44,762 bases of DNA from Deltaproteobacteria bacterium (GTDB lineage Bacteria > Desulfobacterota > Deferrimicrobia > Deferrimicrobiales > Deferrimicrobiaceae): NCBI GenBank assembly GCA_003105225.1, contig PQAK01000147.1, forward strand, positions 1 through 44,762, given 5' to 3'. How positions within the stretch are numbered: position 1 is the first letter of the stretch; each line of letters begins with the position of its first letter. Positions 8,723 to 17,308 of this stretch are shown here, in pieces. The notes under the pieces are model-generated. The model was not told the DNA's origin. It searched no databases and saw nothing but the letters and a program-made list of their open reading frames with translations. The translations under genes and the position numbers were made by a program.

Positions 8723-10483
8723 ATGTCGATGGAAAACAGCCCCCTGACCGGCTGGCACGGAACGCTCCTTCATGTGGATCTCGCAGCGGGGACGAGCCGC
8801 GTCGAGCCCATTCCCCGCGATCTCCTGCTGGGCTACCTCGGAGGCAGAGGCCTGGGGGTGCGCCTTCTTCGCGGGGCGCACACCCTCGATCCCTTCCATG
8901 CCGACATGCCCCTGATCTTCGCCGTCGGTCCGCTGTGCGGGACGCCCGCCCCCACCGCGGCACGGCTGAACGTGGTGTCCCGCTCCCCCCTGACCGGAAC
9001 CGTATATGACTGCTCCGCCGGAGGCCGGTTCGCCCACCGCCTCAAGGCGGCAGGATTCGATGCGCTGCGCATCGTCGGACGCAGCCCCCGTCCCGCGGCG
9101 ATCTCCGTTACGCCGGAAGGGGGCGAAATCCTTCCTGCCGGCTCCCTTTGGGGGAAATCCGTCGGCGAGACGGTCCGGGCGCTCGAAGGACGGGGAAGCG
9201 TCGCGGCGATCGGGCCGGCCGGTGAGAACGGCGTCCTGTTCGCGAGCATCCTGATGGGCGAGGGGAACGCGGTGGGCCGCGGCGGGCTCGGCGCGGTGAT
9301 GGGCGGAAAGAACCTGAAGGCGATCGCGGTGAACGGAAGCCGGTCAACCGGCATCGCGGACCGCGCACGCTTCGAACGCGCCCGGCAGGACGTCATGCGG
9401 CTGTTCCGCGCCTCCCCCGTCATCTTCGGCGAACTGGGAATCAGCGAGTACGGGACGCCCGCGCTGGTCGACCTGATGCGCCAGCGGAGGATGGCCCCCA
9501 CCGAAAACTTCCGGAAGACGGTCTTCGAGGGATCGGGGAGCTATTCCGGCCCCTCCATCCGCAAGGCGTACGGCTCGAAGAAGGACGGCTGCCATGGCTG
9601 CCCCATCCAGTGCAAGAAAAGCGACCGGGAGGGGGCGCATCTTCCCGAGTACGAGACCGTCTCCCACTTCGGCGCGTTGAACGGCATCGACGACCTGGGC
9701 TCCATCGTCCGGTCGAACCGCCTGTGCAACGAGCTCGGGATGGACACGATATCGGCCGCGGCCACCCTCGCGGCGTGGGGGGAAGGAAGAGGCCGTTTCC
9801 CGGCGGCGGACGAGGTGGAGGGGCTCCTTGCCGACATGGCCTTCCTCCGGGGGGAGGGCGGCCTGCTGGCCCAGGGATCGCGCCGGGTGGCGCAGGCGCT
9901 GGGGAAACCGGGGCTGTCCATGAGCGTAAAGTCCCTCGAGCTTCCCGCCTACGACCCCCGCGGCGCCTACGGGATGGCGCTGGCCTACTGCACGAGCAAC
10001 CGGGGCGGATGCCACCTCCGGGCCTACCCCATCTCCCACGAGATCCTGCGCAAGCCTGTTGCGACCGACCGCTTCTCCTTTTCGGGAAAGGCGCGCATCA
10101 TCAAGATCGCCGAGGACACCAACGCCGCTGTGGATTCGCTGGTCGCCTGCAAGTTCTCCTTCTTCGGCGCGACCCTGGAGGAATACGCCGAGATGCTCGC
10201 CGCCGTCACCGGGGAGGAGTTCGGCCCCCAGTCCCTGAAGGAAATCGGCGAGCGCATCTGCCTCACGGAGCGGTTCTACAACTGCGCCAACGGGTTCGAT
10301 GCGAAGGACGACCGTCTGCCCGAGCGCTTTTTCCGCGAGCCCGGGTCCAGCGGCGAGGGGATCGAGATCCCTCCCATCGACGAGAAGCGGTTCGACGAGG
10401 AGCTTCGGAAGTATTACCGGATCCGCGGGCTGACTCCCGAGGGGACCTTTTCCGACCCCGGGTACCTGTCGAGGCTCCCGTGA
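8723..10483 (+). CDS. Aldehyde ferredoxin oxidoreductase (tungsten-pterin enzyme)
   Basis: 586 residues from ATG 8723; a second ATG two codons later (8729) is equally possible, and neither has a strong SD. The N-terminal domain shows GYLGGRGLGVRLL and IGPAGENGVLFASILMGEGNAVGRGGLGAVMGGKNLKAIAVNG in separate blocks, typical of the AOR family and its bis-pterin site. The [4Fe-4S] ligands are CHGCPIQC (C290, C293, C297) and the distant C476 (LVACKFSFF), matching the known C-X2-C-X3-C plus one pattern. It oxidises aldehydes to acids with ferredoxin as acceptor. The stop overlaps the next gene's GTG by 4 bases. Confidence 0.93.
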   Translation: MSMENSPLTGWHGTLLHVDLAAGTSRVEPIPRDLLLGYLGGRGLGVRLLRGAHTLDPFHADMPLIFAVGPLCGTPAPTAARLNVVSRSPLTGTVYDCSAGGRFAHRLKAAGFDALRIVGRSPRPAAISVTPEGGEILPAGSLWGKSVGETVRALEGRGSVAAIGPAGENGVLFASILMGEGNAVGRGGLGAVMGGKNLKAIAVNGSRSTGIADRARFERARQDVMRLFRASPVIFGELGISEYGTPALVDLMRQRRMAPTENFRKTVFEGSGSYSGPSIRKAYGSKKDGCHGCPIQCKKSDREGAHLPEYETVSHFGALNGIDDLGSIVRSNRLCNELGMDTISAAATLAAWGEGRGRFPAADEVEGLLADMAFLRGEGGLLAQGSRRVAQALGKPGLSMSVKSLELPAYDPRGAYGMALAYCTSNRGGCHLRAYPISHEILRKPVATDRFSFSGKARIIKIAEDTNAAVDSLVACKFSFFGATLEEYAEMLAAVTGEEFGPQSLKEIGERICLTERFYNCANGFDAKDDRLPERFFREPGSSGEGIEIPPIDEKRFDEELRKYYRIRGLTPEGTFSDPGYLSRLP

Positions 10484-11649
10484 GAGACCAGATCGCCAGA
10501 TACGCCGGGAAGCTCCTGGCGGACCGGTCGGCTCTCCCCGGGCATATCGCGTTCGCCGCGCACGACGACGTGCTCCTGTCGGAGGGCCATCCGAAGCTGG
10601 CCCGCCTGTGCGAAGGGGTCCTTTCCTCCTTGAGCTGCCTGGGGCTGGCCGCCGCCCGCCCTTCCCTGCCGTTTGCCGATTTCCTGGTGCGGCGGGCCGG
10701 CAAGGAAGCGTCCCGCATCGTCCCGCAGGACACGGAAACCCGGACGTTCCTGCACGACATCCCGTTCCTGCGCCGCGATGAGCTCGGGAACGACGCCCCC
10801 GCCCGGATCGCGGACCTGCTGGGAAGCCGAAAGGGGATGATCGCGGAGGGGTTGGGGATCGTCGCCGCCGGCGCCGTTACGGTCGAGCAGGCCTACATCC
10901 ACTACTCTTCCATCTTCCACGCGGCCTTCGTCAAGTACCTGCTCGATGTCCTCTCCGAAGGTTTCCGGCTCCCGGGCGAAAGGGAAGCGTTCGAGGAGTT
11001 CCGCCGAAGCTGGCTCCGGCCCCTCGACGCGGAAGGGCTCGCTTTCCGCGGCGCCCCCCTGGAAGCGCCGGAGGAGATCTTGAAGGAGATCGCCGCCGTC
11101 GGGCGGTACACCGTGGAACGCGGCCTGGTGGACTCCTTCTTCGGCAACATCTCCCTGCGGGCGGGCGGCACGATCTACATCTCGCAGACCGCGGCCAGCC
11201 TCGACGACCTGGCCGGCCGGATCGACCCGGTCCCGATGGACAACTCGTCCACCACCGGGATCACCGCCTCCAGCGAGCTCCTGGCGCACCGGCGGATCTA
11301 CGAGGAGAGCTGCGGCCGGGCCATCCTGCACGGCCACCCCAAATTCGCCGTCGCCATGAGCATGGTCTGCGAGGAAAAAGGGTGCTCCGTCACGGACTGC
11401 TGGAGGGATTGCGACAAGGTGCGGTGGCTCGGGGACACCCCGGTGGTCGCCGGAGAGATCGGAGCCGGCGGGCTGGCCAGGCGTGTCCCCCCCGTCATCG
11501 CGGGGCCGCGGAAAGCCATGGTCTACGGGCACGGGGTGTTCACCCTGGGGCTGGACGGATTCGCGGACGCCTTCCGCGCGATGGTCGACGTGGAGAACGG
11601 GTGCCGGCGGGAATATTTCCGGCGGCTTTCCCCGAAGCTCGCCGGATGA
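10480..11649 (+). CDS. Class II aldolase/adducin-domain protein with extra N-terminal region
   Basis: 389 residues from GTG 10480 (GTGA overlap with the AOR stop). The C-terminal half from about residue 200 is a class II aldolase domain: GNISLR, the zinc-ligand motif HGH (H284, H286) in ILHGHPKFAV, and the third histidine H351 in YGHGVF. The first 190 residues resemble a second, degenerate copy of the same fold (GIVAAGAVTVEQAYIHYSS) without obvious zinc ligands. Single-domain family members are usually 200-250 residues, so this is a long variant. It is sandwiched between AOR and a permease and probably produces or consumes the aldehyde handled by AOR; this link is inference. Confidence 0.8.
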   Translation: MRDQIARYAGKLLADRSALPGHIAFAAHDDVLLSEGHPKLARLCEGVLSSLSCLGLAAARPSLPFADFLVRRAGKEASRIVPQDTETRTFLHDIPFLRRDELGNDAPARIADLLGSRKGMIAEGLGIVAAGAVTVEQAYIHYSSIFHAAFVKYLLDVLSEGFRLPGEREAFEEFRRSWLRPLDAEGLAFRGAPLEAPEEILKEIAAVGRYTVERGLVDSFFGNISLRAGGTIYISQTAASLDDLAGRIDPVPMDNSSTTGITASSELLAHRRIYEESCGRAILHGHPKFAVAMSMVCEEKGCSVTDCWRDCDKVRWLGDTPVVAGEIGAGGLARRVPPVIAGPRKAMVYGHGVFTLGLDGFADAFRAMVDVENGCRREYFRRLSPKLAG

Positions 11650-12905
11650 AATCCGTCATCGCCGCATTCCGCAGTCCCCGCCTGTTCTGGGTCCTCCTCC
11701 TGGGGTTCTCCTCCGGCATCCCTCTCGCGCTGACCGGCACGACGCTCCAGGCCTGGATGACGACCGAGAAGATCGACCTGGCGGTCATCGGCGTTTTCTC
11801 CCTGGTCGGACTACCCTACACCGTGAAATTTCTCTGGGCACCCGTGATGGACCGGTACGTCCCTCCGTTCCTGGGAAGGAGGCGAGGGTGGATGCTCGTG
11901 ACCCAGCTCGGGCTGGCCGTTGCGATCGCCGCGATGGCGTTTTCCGACCCTGCGGGAGCGACCACCCTGTTCGCCGTCCTGGCCCTGCTGGTTGCGTTTA
12001 CAAGCGCAAGCCAGGACATCGTCGTCGACGCCTACCGCACGGAGGTCCTGGAGCCCGTGGAGCTTGGCCCCGGCGCCGGCGTTCACATCCTCGGGTATCG
12101 GATCGCGATGCTGACCTCTGGCGCGATCGCCCTCATCCTGGCGGACCGCCTCCCGTGGAAAACGGTCTACCTGTTGATGGCGGGATCCCTGCTCGCGGGG
12201 ATCCTCGCCTCCGTGTTCGCCCCCGAGCCGAAGCTTGCGGAAAAACCGCCGGCCAGCATGAAGGAAGCCGTAGTGGAGCCGTTCGTCGAATTCCTGTCGA
12301 GGCCGGGTGCGTGGGGGATCCTGCTGTTCGTCATCCTCTACAAGCTGGACGTGGTGATGGCGACGGCGCTCACGACCCCCTTCCTCCTCGAGCTGGGGTT
12401 CACCATGACCGACATCGGGGCCGTGACGAAGGGGTTCGGGATGGTCGCCACGATCGTGGGGACGCTTGCGGGAGGCGCCGTGGTGGCGCGGGTGGGGATG
12501 AAGGCCTCCCTCTGGATTTTCGGCGTCCTGCAATCGGTGTCCACCCTCGCGTTCCTGGTGCTGGCGCGCCTGGGGCACCACTACCCGACGATGGTGGCGG
12601 CCATCGGGCTGGAGAACCTGTGCAGCGGGATGGGGACGGCGGCCTATGCCGCATTCCTGATGAGCCTGTGCAACAAGCGCTTCACCGCGACCCAGTACGC
12701 GATCCTCACCAGCCTGATGGCGCTGACCCGGGTCATCGTCGGGGCGCCGACGGGATATCTCGTCAAGACCTTCGGGTGGGAAACCTATTTCCTGATCTGC
12801 ATGGTCGCCGCGGTTCCGGGCCTGGTCCTGCTGCTGCAGTACCCTCGGTGGACCGCCCCTGCCCCCGCAGTCGCCGGAACCGCCGTCGCGGCCCCGCGAA
12901 GCTGA
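11646..12905 (+). CDS. MFS permease, AmpG-like
   Basis: 419 residues; ATG 11646 overlaps the aldolase stop (ATGA). About twelve hydrophobic segments are visible. Family-like motifs are LPYTVKFLWAPVMDRYVPPFLGRRRGW near TM2-TM3 and TSASQDIVVDAYR near TM4-TM5, both characteristic of AmpG-type muropeptide/acetyl-CoA-type MFS transporters. The C-terminus ends in an Ala/Pro-rich tail. As the third gene of an AOR-aldolase operon, it may import a substrate for these enzymes instead of anhydromuropeptides; the sequence alone does not decide. Confidence 0.85.
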   Translation: MKSVIAAFRSPRLFWVLLLGFSSGIPLALTGTTLQAWMTTEKIDLAVIGVFSLVGLPYTVKFLWAPVMDRYVPPFLGRRRGWMLVTQLGLAVAIAAMAFSDPAGATTLFAVLALLVAFTSASQDIVVDAYRTEVLEPVELGPGAGVHILGYRIAMLTSGAIALILADRLPWKTVYLLMAGSLLAGILASVFAPEPKLAEKPPASMKEAVVEPFVEFLSRPGAWGILLFVILYKLDVVMATALTTPFLLELGFTMTDIGAVTKGFGMVATIVGTLAGGAVVARVGMKASLWIFGVLQSVSTLAFLVLARLGHHYPTMVAAIGLENLCSGMGTAAYAAFLMSLCNKRFTATQYAILTSLMALTRVIVGAPTGYLVKTFGWETYFLICMVAAVPGLVLLLQYPRWTAPAPAVAGTAVAAPRS

Positions 12906-12946
12906 CCCTCGAAGCCGCGGGAATCGCGCAGGGAAACGTTAAGCGA

Positions 12947-13168
12947 TCAAACCTTCTGGCGGTGGACGATGAGTCCGTGGGTGGGATCGTACGGGGACAC
13001 GCCGACCGTGACCTTGTCCCCCACGATGACGCGGATCTTGAACCGTTTCATGTTGCCGCTCAGCTTGGCCGAGAGCGTGACTCCGTTCTCCAGGGTGACG
13101 ATATAGGTCCCCCCGCCCCTTGCCGCGGTCACCGTTCCTTCCAGTTTCGCCAGGTCGTCTTTCGACAC
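12947..13168 (-). CDS. infA: Translation initiation factor IF-1
   Basis: 73 residues, the standard length. One S1/OB fold is present with the IF-1 landmarks LEGTVTAA, VTLENGVTLSAKLSGNMKRFKIRVIVGDKV split over strands 1-4, and the C-terminal VSPYDPTHGLIVHR. It binds the 30S A-site region during initiation. It stands alone, convergent with the permease gene, separated from it by 41 bases. The SD is GAACGCTCGT-like and weak in this orientation, but the length and alignment fix the start. Confidence 0.93.
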   Translation of the reverse strand: MSKDDLAKLEGTVTAARGGGTYIVTLENGVTLSAKLSGNMKRFKIRVIVGDKVTVGVSPYDPTHGLIVHRQKV

Positions 13169-13316
13169 GAGCGTTCTCCTTCAGCCGAACACTTTATCAT
13201 TATATCCCCCGGGAGGGGACCAATTTAACACGCGCCCCCGGGCGGGGGGCCGGCGGGGATCGGCCCCTGCGGCGCACATCGTGACCATCCTGTTTTCCGG
13301 TTGGATTCGAAGGGCG

Positions 13317-13345
13317 GGAAGGGCGGGACCCATCCCCGCCCTTCC
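13317..13345 (-). terminator. GC-rich hairpin downstream of the exported protein gene
   Basis: Inverted repeat GGAAGGGCGGG (13317-13327) and CCCGCCCTTCC (13335-13345), an 11-bp perfect stem with a 7-base loop, 22 bases past the stop of the leftward gene at 13368. No T-run follows, so intrinsic termination is uncertain. Confidence 0.45.
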
Positions 13346-13367
13346 TCTTCCGGGTTGCACCGGGTCT

Positions 13368-14018
13368 CTAAATGAACTTCTTCGGAAACTGCTTCACGAT
13401 GCCGTCCGTGAGCGCATCGGAAAACATGAGCATGTGCGCATGGCCGAGGTCGTAGGCGTTGATGTCCGCCGCCCAGTCCTTCTTGAGACGGGAAACCACT
13501 TCGGTCGTCGTGTAATCGAGGTGCTTATACAGCATTTCGGTGAGATCCGCCTTCTTCCAGTTCGGGTTCGCGCCGCTCAGGAAGGCGGCGATGTCATCGG
13601 CGTTCGCGTACCAGCGCGTCCGCGACTTCGCCACCCCGTCGTTGTCGCCGGTCTTGGCGGCCTTGACGAGGTCGGCGGCGATCAGGATATGATCCCTCAA
13701 CAGGAGAGCCAGCTTCCCGCCCGCCTCCTCACCGTAGATCGGCTTGATGGCGTTGCCGATGTCGTCCTGGTTCCGCAACAGCCGCTCCGCCACTTTTCCG
13801 GTGTCCCCCAGATCCCCGAGAGAGCTGATGATGAAGTTCCGGGTATAGACGATGTGCTCCTCCCACAGCTGACGCATGCCGAGCCTGAGGTCTACTACCG
13901 ATGGGGGGATGCCGGCCTTGCCGGTCCCTTGATGCTCCAGCGCCCACGATGCCGCAGGCAGCATTACCGTCAGCGCCGCGATGCTTGCCGCAACCCTCAC
14001 TAAGTGGAACCGTTTCAT
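13368..14018 (-). CDS. Exported protein of unknown function
   Basis: 216 residues from ATG 14018, which has AAGGAG upstream; an in-frame ATG 48 bases earlier would add a hydrophilic leader and is rejected. A Sec signal peptide (residues 1-25, AASWA cleavage-like) precedes a helical domain with LRLGMRQLWEEHIVYTRNFIISS, RLLRNQDDIGNAIKPIYG and LLLRDHILIAADLV. Similar proteins occur widely and carry no proven function. Conserved His/Asp/Glu in these helices could bind metal, which is speculation. It is divergent from the regulator at 14162 and shares its control region. Confidence 0.8.
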   Translation of the reverse strand: MKRFHLVRVAASIAALTVMLPAASWALEHQGTGKAGIPPSVVDLRLGMRQLWEEHIVYTRNFIISSLGDLGDTGKVAERLLRNQDDIGNAIKPIYGEEAGGKLALLLRDHILIAADLVKAAKTGDNDGVAKSRTRWYANADDIAAFLSGANPNWKKADLTEMLYKHLDYTTTEVVSRLKKDWAADINAYDLGHAHMLMFSDALTDGIVKQFPKKFI

Positions 14019-14088
14019 GGCTGTCGTCTCCTTCTCGAGAAGTAGGTCGTTCCGACCTGACATCAAGGTACCATCTTACTTACAATAA

Positions 14089-14115
14089 GTCAAATAATAA
14101 TTTATTTAATTTGAC
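14089..14115. promoter_or_regulatory. Perfect inverted repeat in divergent promoter region
   Basis: Arms GTCAAAT (14089-14095) and ATTTGAC (14109-14115) flank a 13-base A/T-only centre, between divergent genes starting at 14018 and 14162. Leftward, TTGACT followed 17 bases later by TACCTT gives a possible promoter overlapping the left arm. It is a candidate operator for the regulator encoded at 14162. Confidence 0.55.
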
Positions 14116-14161
14116 ATTAGGCCCGCCCGGGGGCATCCTGATAGCTGGGAAGGAGGTCCCC

Positions 14162-14797
14162 ATGGAAAGAACCCCGTGGAACGGCGGAAAGACACCGGGA
14201 GCGCGGGACCGGATCGTTCAGCTCCTGCGCAGGCGGCAGCACACCGTCGAGGCCCTGGCCGGCGAGATCGGGGTCACGGAAAACGCGGTCCGCGCCCAGA
14301 TCGCCTTGCTGCAGCGGGAAGGCCTGGTCGAGGTCCAGGGGGAGGTCAAGGGCGCCCGTAGGCCCGCGGCGATCTACGGGCTGCGCCCCGGGGCGGATGT
14401 GCAGTTCTCCAGGGCCTATCCCGTCATGCTCTCCCACCTGGTCCGGATCCTCGGCCGGAAGCTTCCCGATGCCGAGTTCCGGTCCGTCATGCGCGAACTT
14501 GGCCGGCAGATGGCGGCCTCCGGGCCATTGCCCGTGGAGGACCCCCGGGAGCGCATCCGGGCCGCTCTCGACTTCCTCCGTCTGCTGGGGTCCGCTGCGG
14601 AGGCGGTCGAGGAAAACGGCAGGTTCGTGATCACCGGTTTCGGCTGCGCCATCGGCGAGGCCGTAAGCGCCGATGCGCGCTCCTGCATCGCGATGGCTGC
14701 GCTTCTTCAGAAGCTGACGGGGCTCCCGGTATCCGAGCGATGCGGGCATGGCGACCGGCCCAGCTGCCGGTTCGAGATCCGGCTGCCGGGGAAATGA
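14162..14797 (+). CDS. Winged-helix regulator of the COG2345/SufR-like type
   Basis: 211 residues, ATG 14162 after AAGGAGG. Residues 15-75 form a winged HTH (RDRIVQLLRRRQHTVEALAGEIG, then VTENAVRAQIALLQREGLVE). The C-terminal half has four cysteines, C162, C175, C194 and C202 (spacing X12, X18, X7), ending in the CGHGDRPSCRF signature seen in COG2345 proteins. SufR-type regulators hold an Fe-S cluster with similar cysteines, and their first X12 spacing is the same, so an Fe-S sensor is plausible; the other spacings differ. sufC-sufB lie 650 bases downstream but behind an opposite gene. It may also autoregulate through the dyad at 14089. Confidence 0.8.
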   Translation: MERTPWNGGKTPGARDRIVQLLRRRQHTVEALAGEIGVTENAVRAQIALLQREGLVEVQGEVKGARRPAAIYGLRPGADVQFSRAYPVMLSHLVRILGRKLPDAEFRSVMRELGRQMAASGPLPVEDPRERIRAALDFLRLLGSAAEAVEENGRFVITGFGCAIGEAVSADARSCIAMAALLQKLTGLPVSERCGHGDRPSCRFEIRLPGK

Positions 14798-14810
14798 CCG
14801 CGGACCTCAA

Positions 14811-14842
14811 AAAGGGGCTACGGCCTGAACCGCAGCCCCTTT
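14811..14842 (-). terminator. Intrinsic terminator (bidirectional, best leftward)
   Basis: A 13-bp stem (AAAGGGGCTACGG at 14811-14823 with CCGCAGCCCCTTT at 14830-14842). Leftward transcription gives a full stem with one G-U pair and a T5 run, ending the gene at 14854-15096. Rightward, one A-C mismatch remains; it may also end the regulator gene. Confidence 0.8.
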
Positions 14843-14853
14843 GACTTTCCGCC

Positions 14854-15096
14854 TCATTCCTTCGCCGGGATTCCGGAGTCTCCCTTGAGAAGCCTCGTAT
14901 CCGGGGAGACGGATTCGAAAAAGCAGTCCTCCCGCCACAGGCAGCTTTCCTGGTCGCACTCCTCCTCCATGGCGGTCCCGTAGCAGTCGAAGTTCCCCTC
15001 GGCGCGCTGGATGGCGCGGACCAGGTCGGCTTTCTCGACCATCTTCGTGCGAATCCCCATTTTCACGGCAATCCTGCGGATCTCCTGGATGTCCAT
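14854..15096 (-). CDS. Small SAP-domain-like protein with C-terminal cysteines
   Basis: 80 residues from ATG 15096 (SD AAAGGAGG); the longer frame upstream has no family resemblance. Residues 1-32 (MDIQEIRRIAVKMGIRTK then KADLVRAIQ) look like a SAP-type helix-turn-helix that binds nucleic acid. The second half carries five cysteines, CYGTA, CDQESC, and LWREDCF, which could coordinate zinc or a cluster. Small proteins of this form are common in Geobacter-like bacteria; function is unknown. It is followed by its own terminator. Confidence 0.75.
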   Translation of the reverse strand: MDIQEIRRIAVKMGIRTKMVEKADLVRAIQRAEGNFDCYGTAMEEECDQESCLWREDCFFESVSPDTRLLKGDSGIPAKE

Positions 15097-15448
15097 GGCG
15101 CCTCCTTTACCTGTGGAGCTACCGGTAAATGCGTTTCCTATGCTTCGGTGACGACGGCCGAGGACTTGAATGCGCCGGAAACCGGGATTCTCCACTGAAG
15201 AAACGATCGGCAGGTTGACGGGCCGCTGGGACTCGCATTTTCATTATACAGGCAGACGGTCTCTCTACGCCGGCTTTCTCCCGAAGCCCCGAACGCGTCA
15301 GGACCGACACCGACCCGGCCGCTTCCCCAAGAAGGCGATGCCTTCGATTCGCGACGGTTTTTACGCTATTTCATATCGATAATTTTAAATATAATGGAAA
15401 TGACGGGGGGAAGAAGGCATCCTGGCAACCGGCGATCCACCTGCAGGG
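15097..15448. other. Gene-free stretch upstream of sufC
   Basis: About 350 bases with no credible coding frame. The right end (15361-15400) is markedly A/T-rich (TTTCATATCG, then AATTTTAAATATAATGG) and is the likely promoter area for sufC; TATAAT occurs at about 15389-15394. I see no copy of the 14089 dyad here. Confidence 0.5.
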
Positions 15449-16201
15449 GTGGTGGCCCCCGTGCTGCATCTTGTCGACATCGGGCTCGTGGTCGAAGGCA
15501 GACCGATCCTTCACGATCTCAACCTGCGCGTTCTTCCCGGGGAGATCCACGCCATCCTCGGGATGAACGGCGCCGGCAAGTCCACGCTCGCCTCGGTGGT
15601 CATGGGCCTGTCCGGGGCTTCCCCGACATCCGGGAATATCTACTTCCGGGGCGACGACATCACCGCCCTGCCCATCTCGGCCCGGGCGAAACTCGGCATC
15701 ACCCTCGCCTGGCAGGAGCCGGCGCGGTTCGAGGGGCTGACGGTCGGCGAGTACCTGGAGCTGGGAAGCCACGGGCCCCGGGCCGGCGGTCCGCCCGCAG
15801 AGAAGTGCCTCCGCCTGGTGGGGCTTCCACCCGACAGGTATCTCCGGCGCACCGTCGACTCCACCTTGAGCGGCGGCGAGCGGAAACGCGTGGAACTGGC
15901 CTCCATCCTCTCGATGGGGCCCCTGCTCTCCATCCTCGACGAGCCGGATTCCGGCATCGACGCGCTCTCCCTGAACCTGATCCTGGATGCGGTCCGGGTC
16001 CTTGCGAAAAACGGGGCCTCCGTGCTCCTGATCACCCACCAGATCGAGGTCGCCGGTTCGGCGGACCGGGCTTCGTTCTTATGCGGCGGCACCATCCTGA
16101 GGACCGGCGATCCCCGGGAAATCGGCCGCTTTTTCCGGATGCATTGCCAGGAATGCCCCAATATGGGGGCGCTTCCCGGGGAGGTCGCGCTGCATGGCTG
16201 A
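15449..16201 (+). CDS. sufC: SufC, Fe-S assembly ATPase
   Basis: 250 residues from GTG 15449; GTG codons at 15452 and 15461 are alternative starts, and no ATG fits the frame. ABC ATPase landmarks are Walker A GMNGAGKST (K44), Q-loop WQEPARFEGL, signature LSGGERKRVEL, Walker B SILDEPDSGID and the H-loop ITHQ. SGGE(K/R)KR and DSGID are specific to SufC among ABC ATPases. It powers the SufB scaffold during Fe-S cluster building in the cytosol. Overlaps sufB by 8 bases. Confidence 0.92.
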   Translation: MVAPVLHLVDIGLVVEGRPILHDLNLRVLPGEIHAILGMNGAGKSTLASVVMGLSGASPTSGNIYFRGDDITALPISARAKLGITLAWQEPARFEGLTVGEYLELGSHGPRAGGPPAEKCLRLVGLPPDRYLRRTVDSTLSGGERKRVELASILSMGPLLSILDEPDSGIDALSLNLILDAVRVLAKNGASVLLITHQIEVAGSADRASFLCGGTILRTGDPREIGRFFRMHCQECPNMGALPGEVALHG

Positions 16202-17144
16202 CTACACGAAGGAATTCCTGATGATGACCAAGGCCTACGAGGCGAGCGGCGGCGATCCGGCCTCCCTGTCCGACGGAAGGATTGCCGGTCTGACGGTAAG
16301 TCATCGGAAAATCCTTCGGAGCAATGATGCCCCCGGGGTCCGCATCGACGGCGAAGCAACCCCGACGGGCGTCAAGGCGAAGATCACGGTCGATCCCGGC
16401 GCAAACGTCGAATACCCGGTCCACCTGTGCTTCGGCGTATTGCCGAAGGAAGGAATACAGGAGATCGTCTCGGAATTCCACGTGGGGGACGGCGCGAAGG
16501 TGACTTTTCTCGCGCACTGCGTGTTCCCGAACGCCGTGAAGGTTCGCCACGTGATGGACGCGCGGATCCACGTGGGGAAACACGCAAGCCTCCAATATTC
16601 CGAAACGCATTACCACGGCGAGGAAGGAGGCGTGGAGGTGCTGCCGACCGCAAGGATCGTCGTCGACGAGGGAGGGACGTACCGTAGCCTGTTCAAGCTC
16701 GTCCAGGGGACAGCCGGTGACCTGCGGATCGACTACGAGGCCGACATCGGCAAGAACGCCCTCTGCGAGATGGATGCCCGGGTCTACGGCAAGCGGAACG
16801 ATTCCATCCGCGTCAAGGAGTCCCTTTATCTAAACGGTGAGAAGTCGAGGGGGCTTGCGAAGAGCCGGATCGTCGCCTCCGATCATTGCGTCAGCGAAGT
16901 CGTCGGGGAAGCGATCGGAAACGCGCCGGGCGCGAGGGGCCACGTGGACTGCCTGGAGATCGTGAAGGGAAAGGATGCGCGCGCGAGCGCCGTCCCAAGG
17001 CTCCTCGTAGTCGATGACCGGGCCAAATTGACCCACGAGGCGGCCATCGGCAGCGTGGACAAGAAGCAGGTCGAGACGTTGATGGCTCGGGGATTGACGG
17101 AAGAGGAATCGGTGGATATCGTCGTCCGCGGGATCCTCCGGTAA
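16194..17144 (+). CDS. sufB: Short SufB-type scaffold (SufBD family)
   Basis: 316 residues, much shorter than E. coli SufB (about 495), lacking the long N-terminal domain. The beta-helix core and C-terminal helices are present. Aligning the end with E. coli SufB places C253 (HVDCLEIV) opposite the catalytic C405 and H281-E282 (LTHEA) opposite H433-E434, with the same 28-residue spacing, so it should be a working scaffold, not SufD. No SufD, SufS, SufE or SufU gene is next to it. This two-gene SufC-SufB arrangement is the minimal form found in archaea and some anaerobes. Confidence 0.9.
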   Translation: MADYTKEFLMMTKAYEASGGDPASLSDGRIAGLTVSHRKILRSNDAPGVRIDGEATPTGVKAKITVDPGANVEYPVHLCFGVLPKEGIQEIVSEFHVGDGAKVTFLAHCVFPNAVKVRHVMDARIHVGKHASLQYSETHYHGEEGGVEVLPTARIVVDEGGTYRSLFKLVQGTAGDLRIDYEADIGKNALCEMDARVYGKRNDSIRVKESLYLNGEKSRGLAKSRIVASDHCVSEVVGEAIGNAPGARGHVDCLEIVKGKDARASAVPRLLVVDDRAKLTHEAAIGSVDKKQVETLMARGLTEEESVDIVVRGILR

Positions 17145-17223
17145 ATCGGAAATATCGCAGTGCGGACGCGCGAAGGGGTCGCTTTCAGCATACGCCAATT
17201 CCGCATGGCTACGCCGAATGACA

Positions 17224-17253
17224 AAGGGGCTACGGCCTAAACCGTAACCCCTT
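17224..17253 (-). terminator. Terminator hairpin, near-copy of the tRNA operon terminator
   Basis: Arms AAGGGGCTACGG (17224-17235) and CCGTAACCCCTT (17242-17253); leftward transcription turns the single mismatch into a G-U pair and adds TTT. It lies downstream of the leftward gene at 17309-17509. The similarity with the terminator at 17935 continues past the stem through the TGATTTT and CTGGT segments. Confidence 0.7.
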
Positions 17254-17308
17254 GATTTTACTGGTCGGTCTTGGAGGGGAAGCGGGGTTTCCCGCTTCGG
17301 CCATGGGA

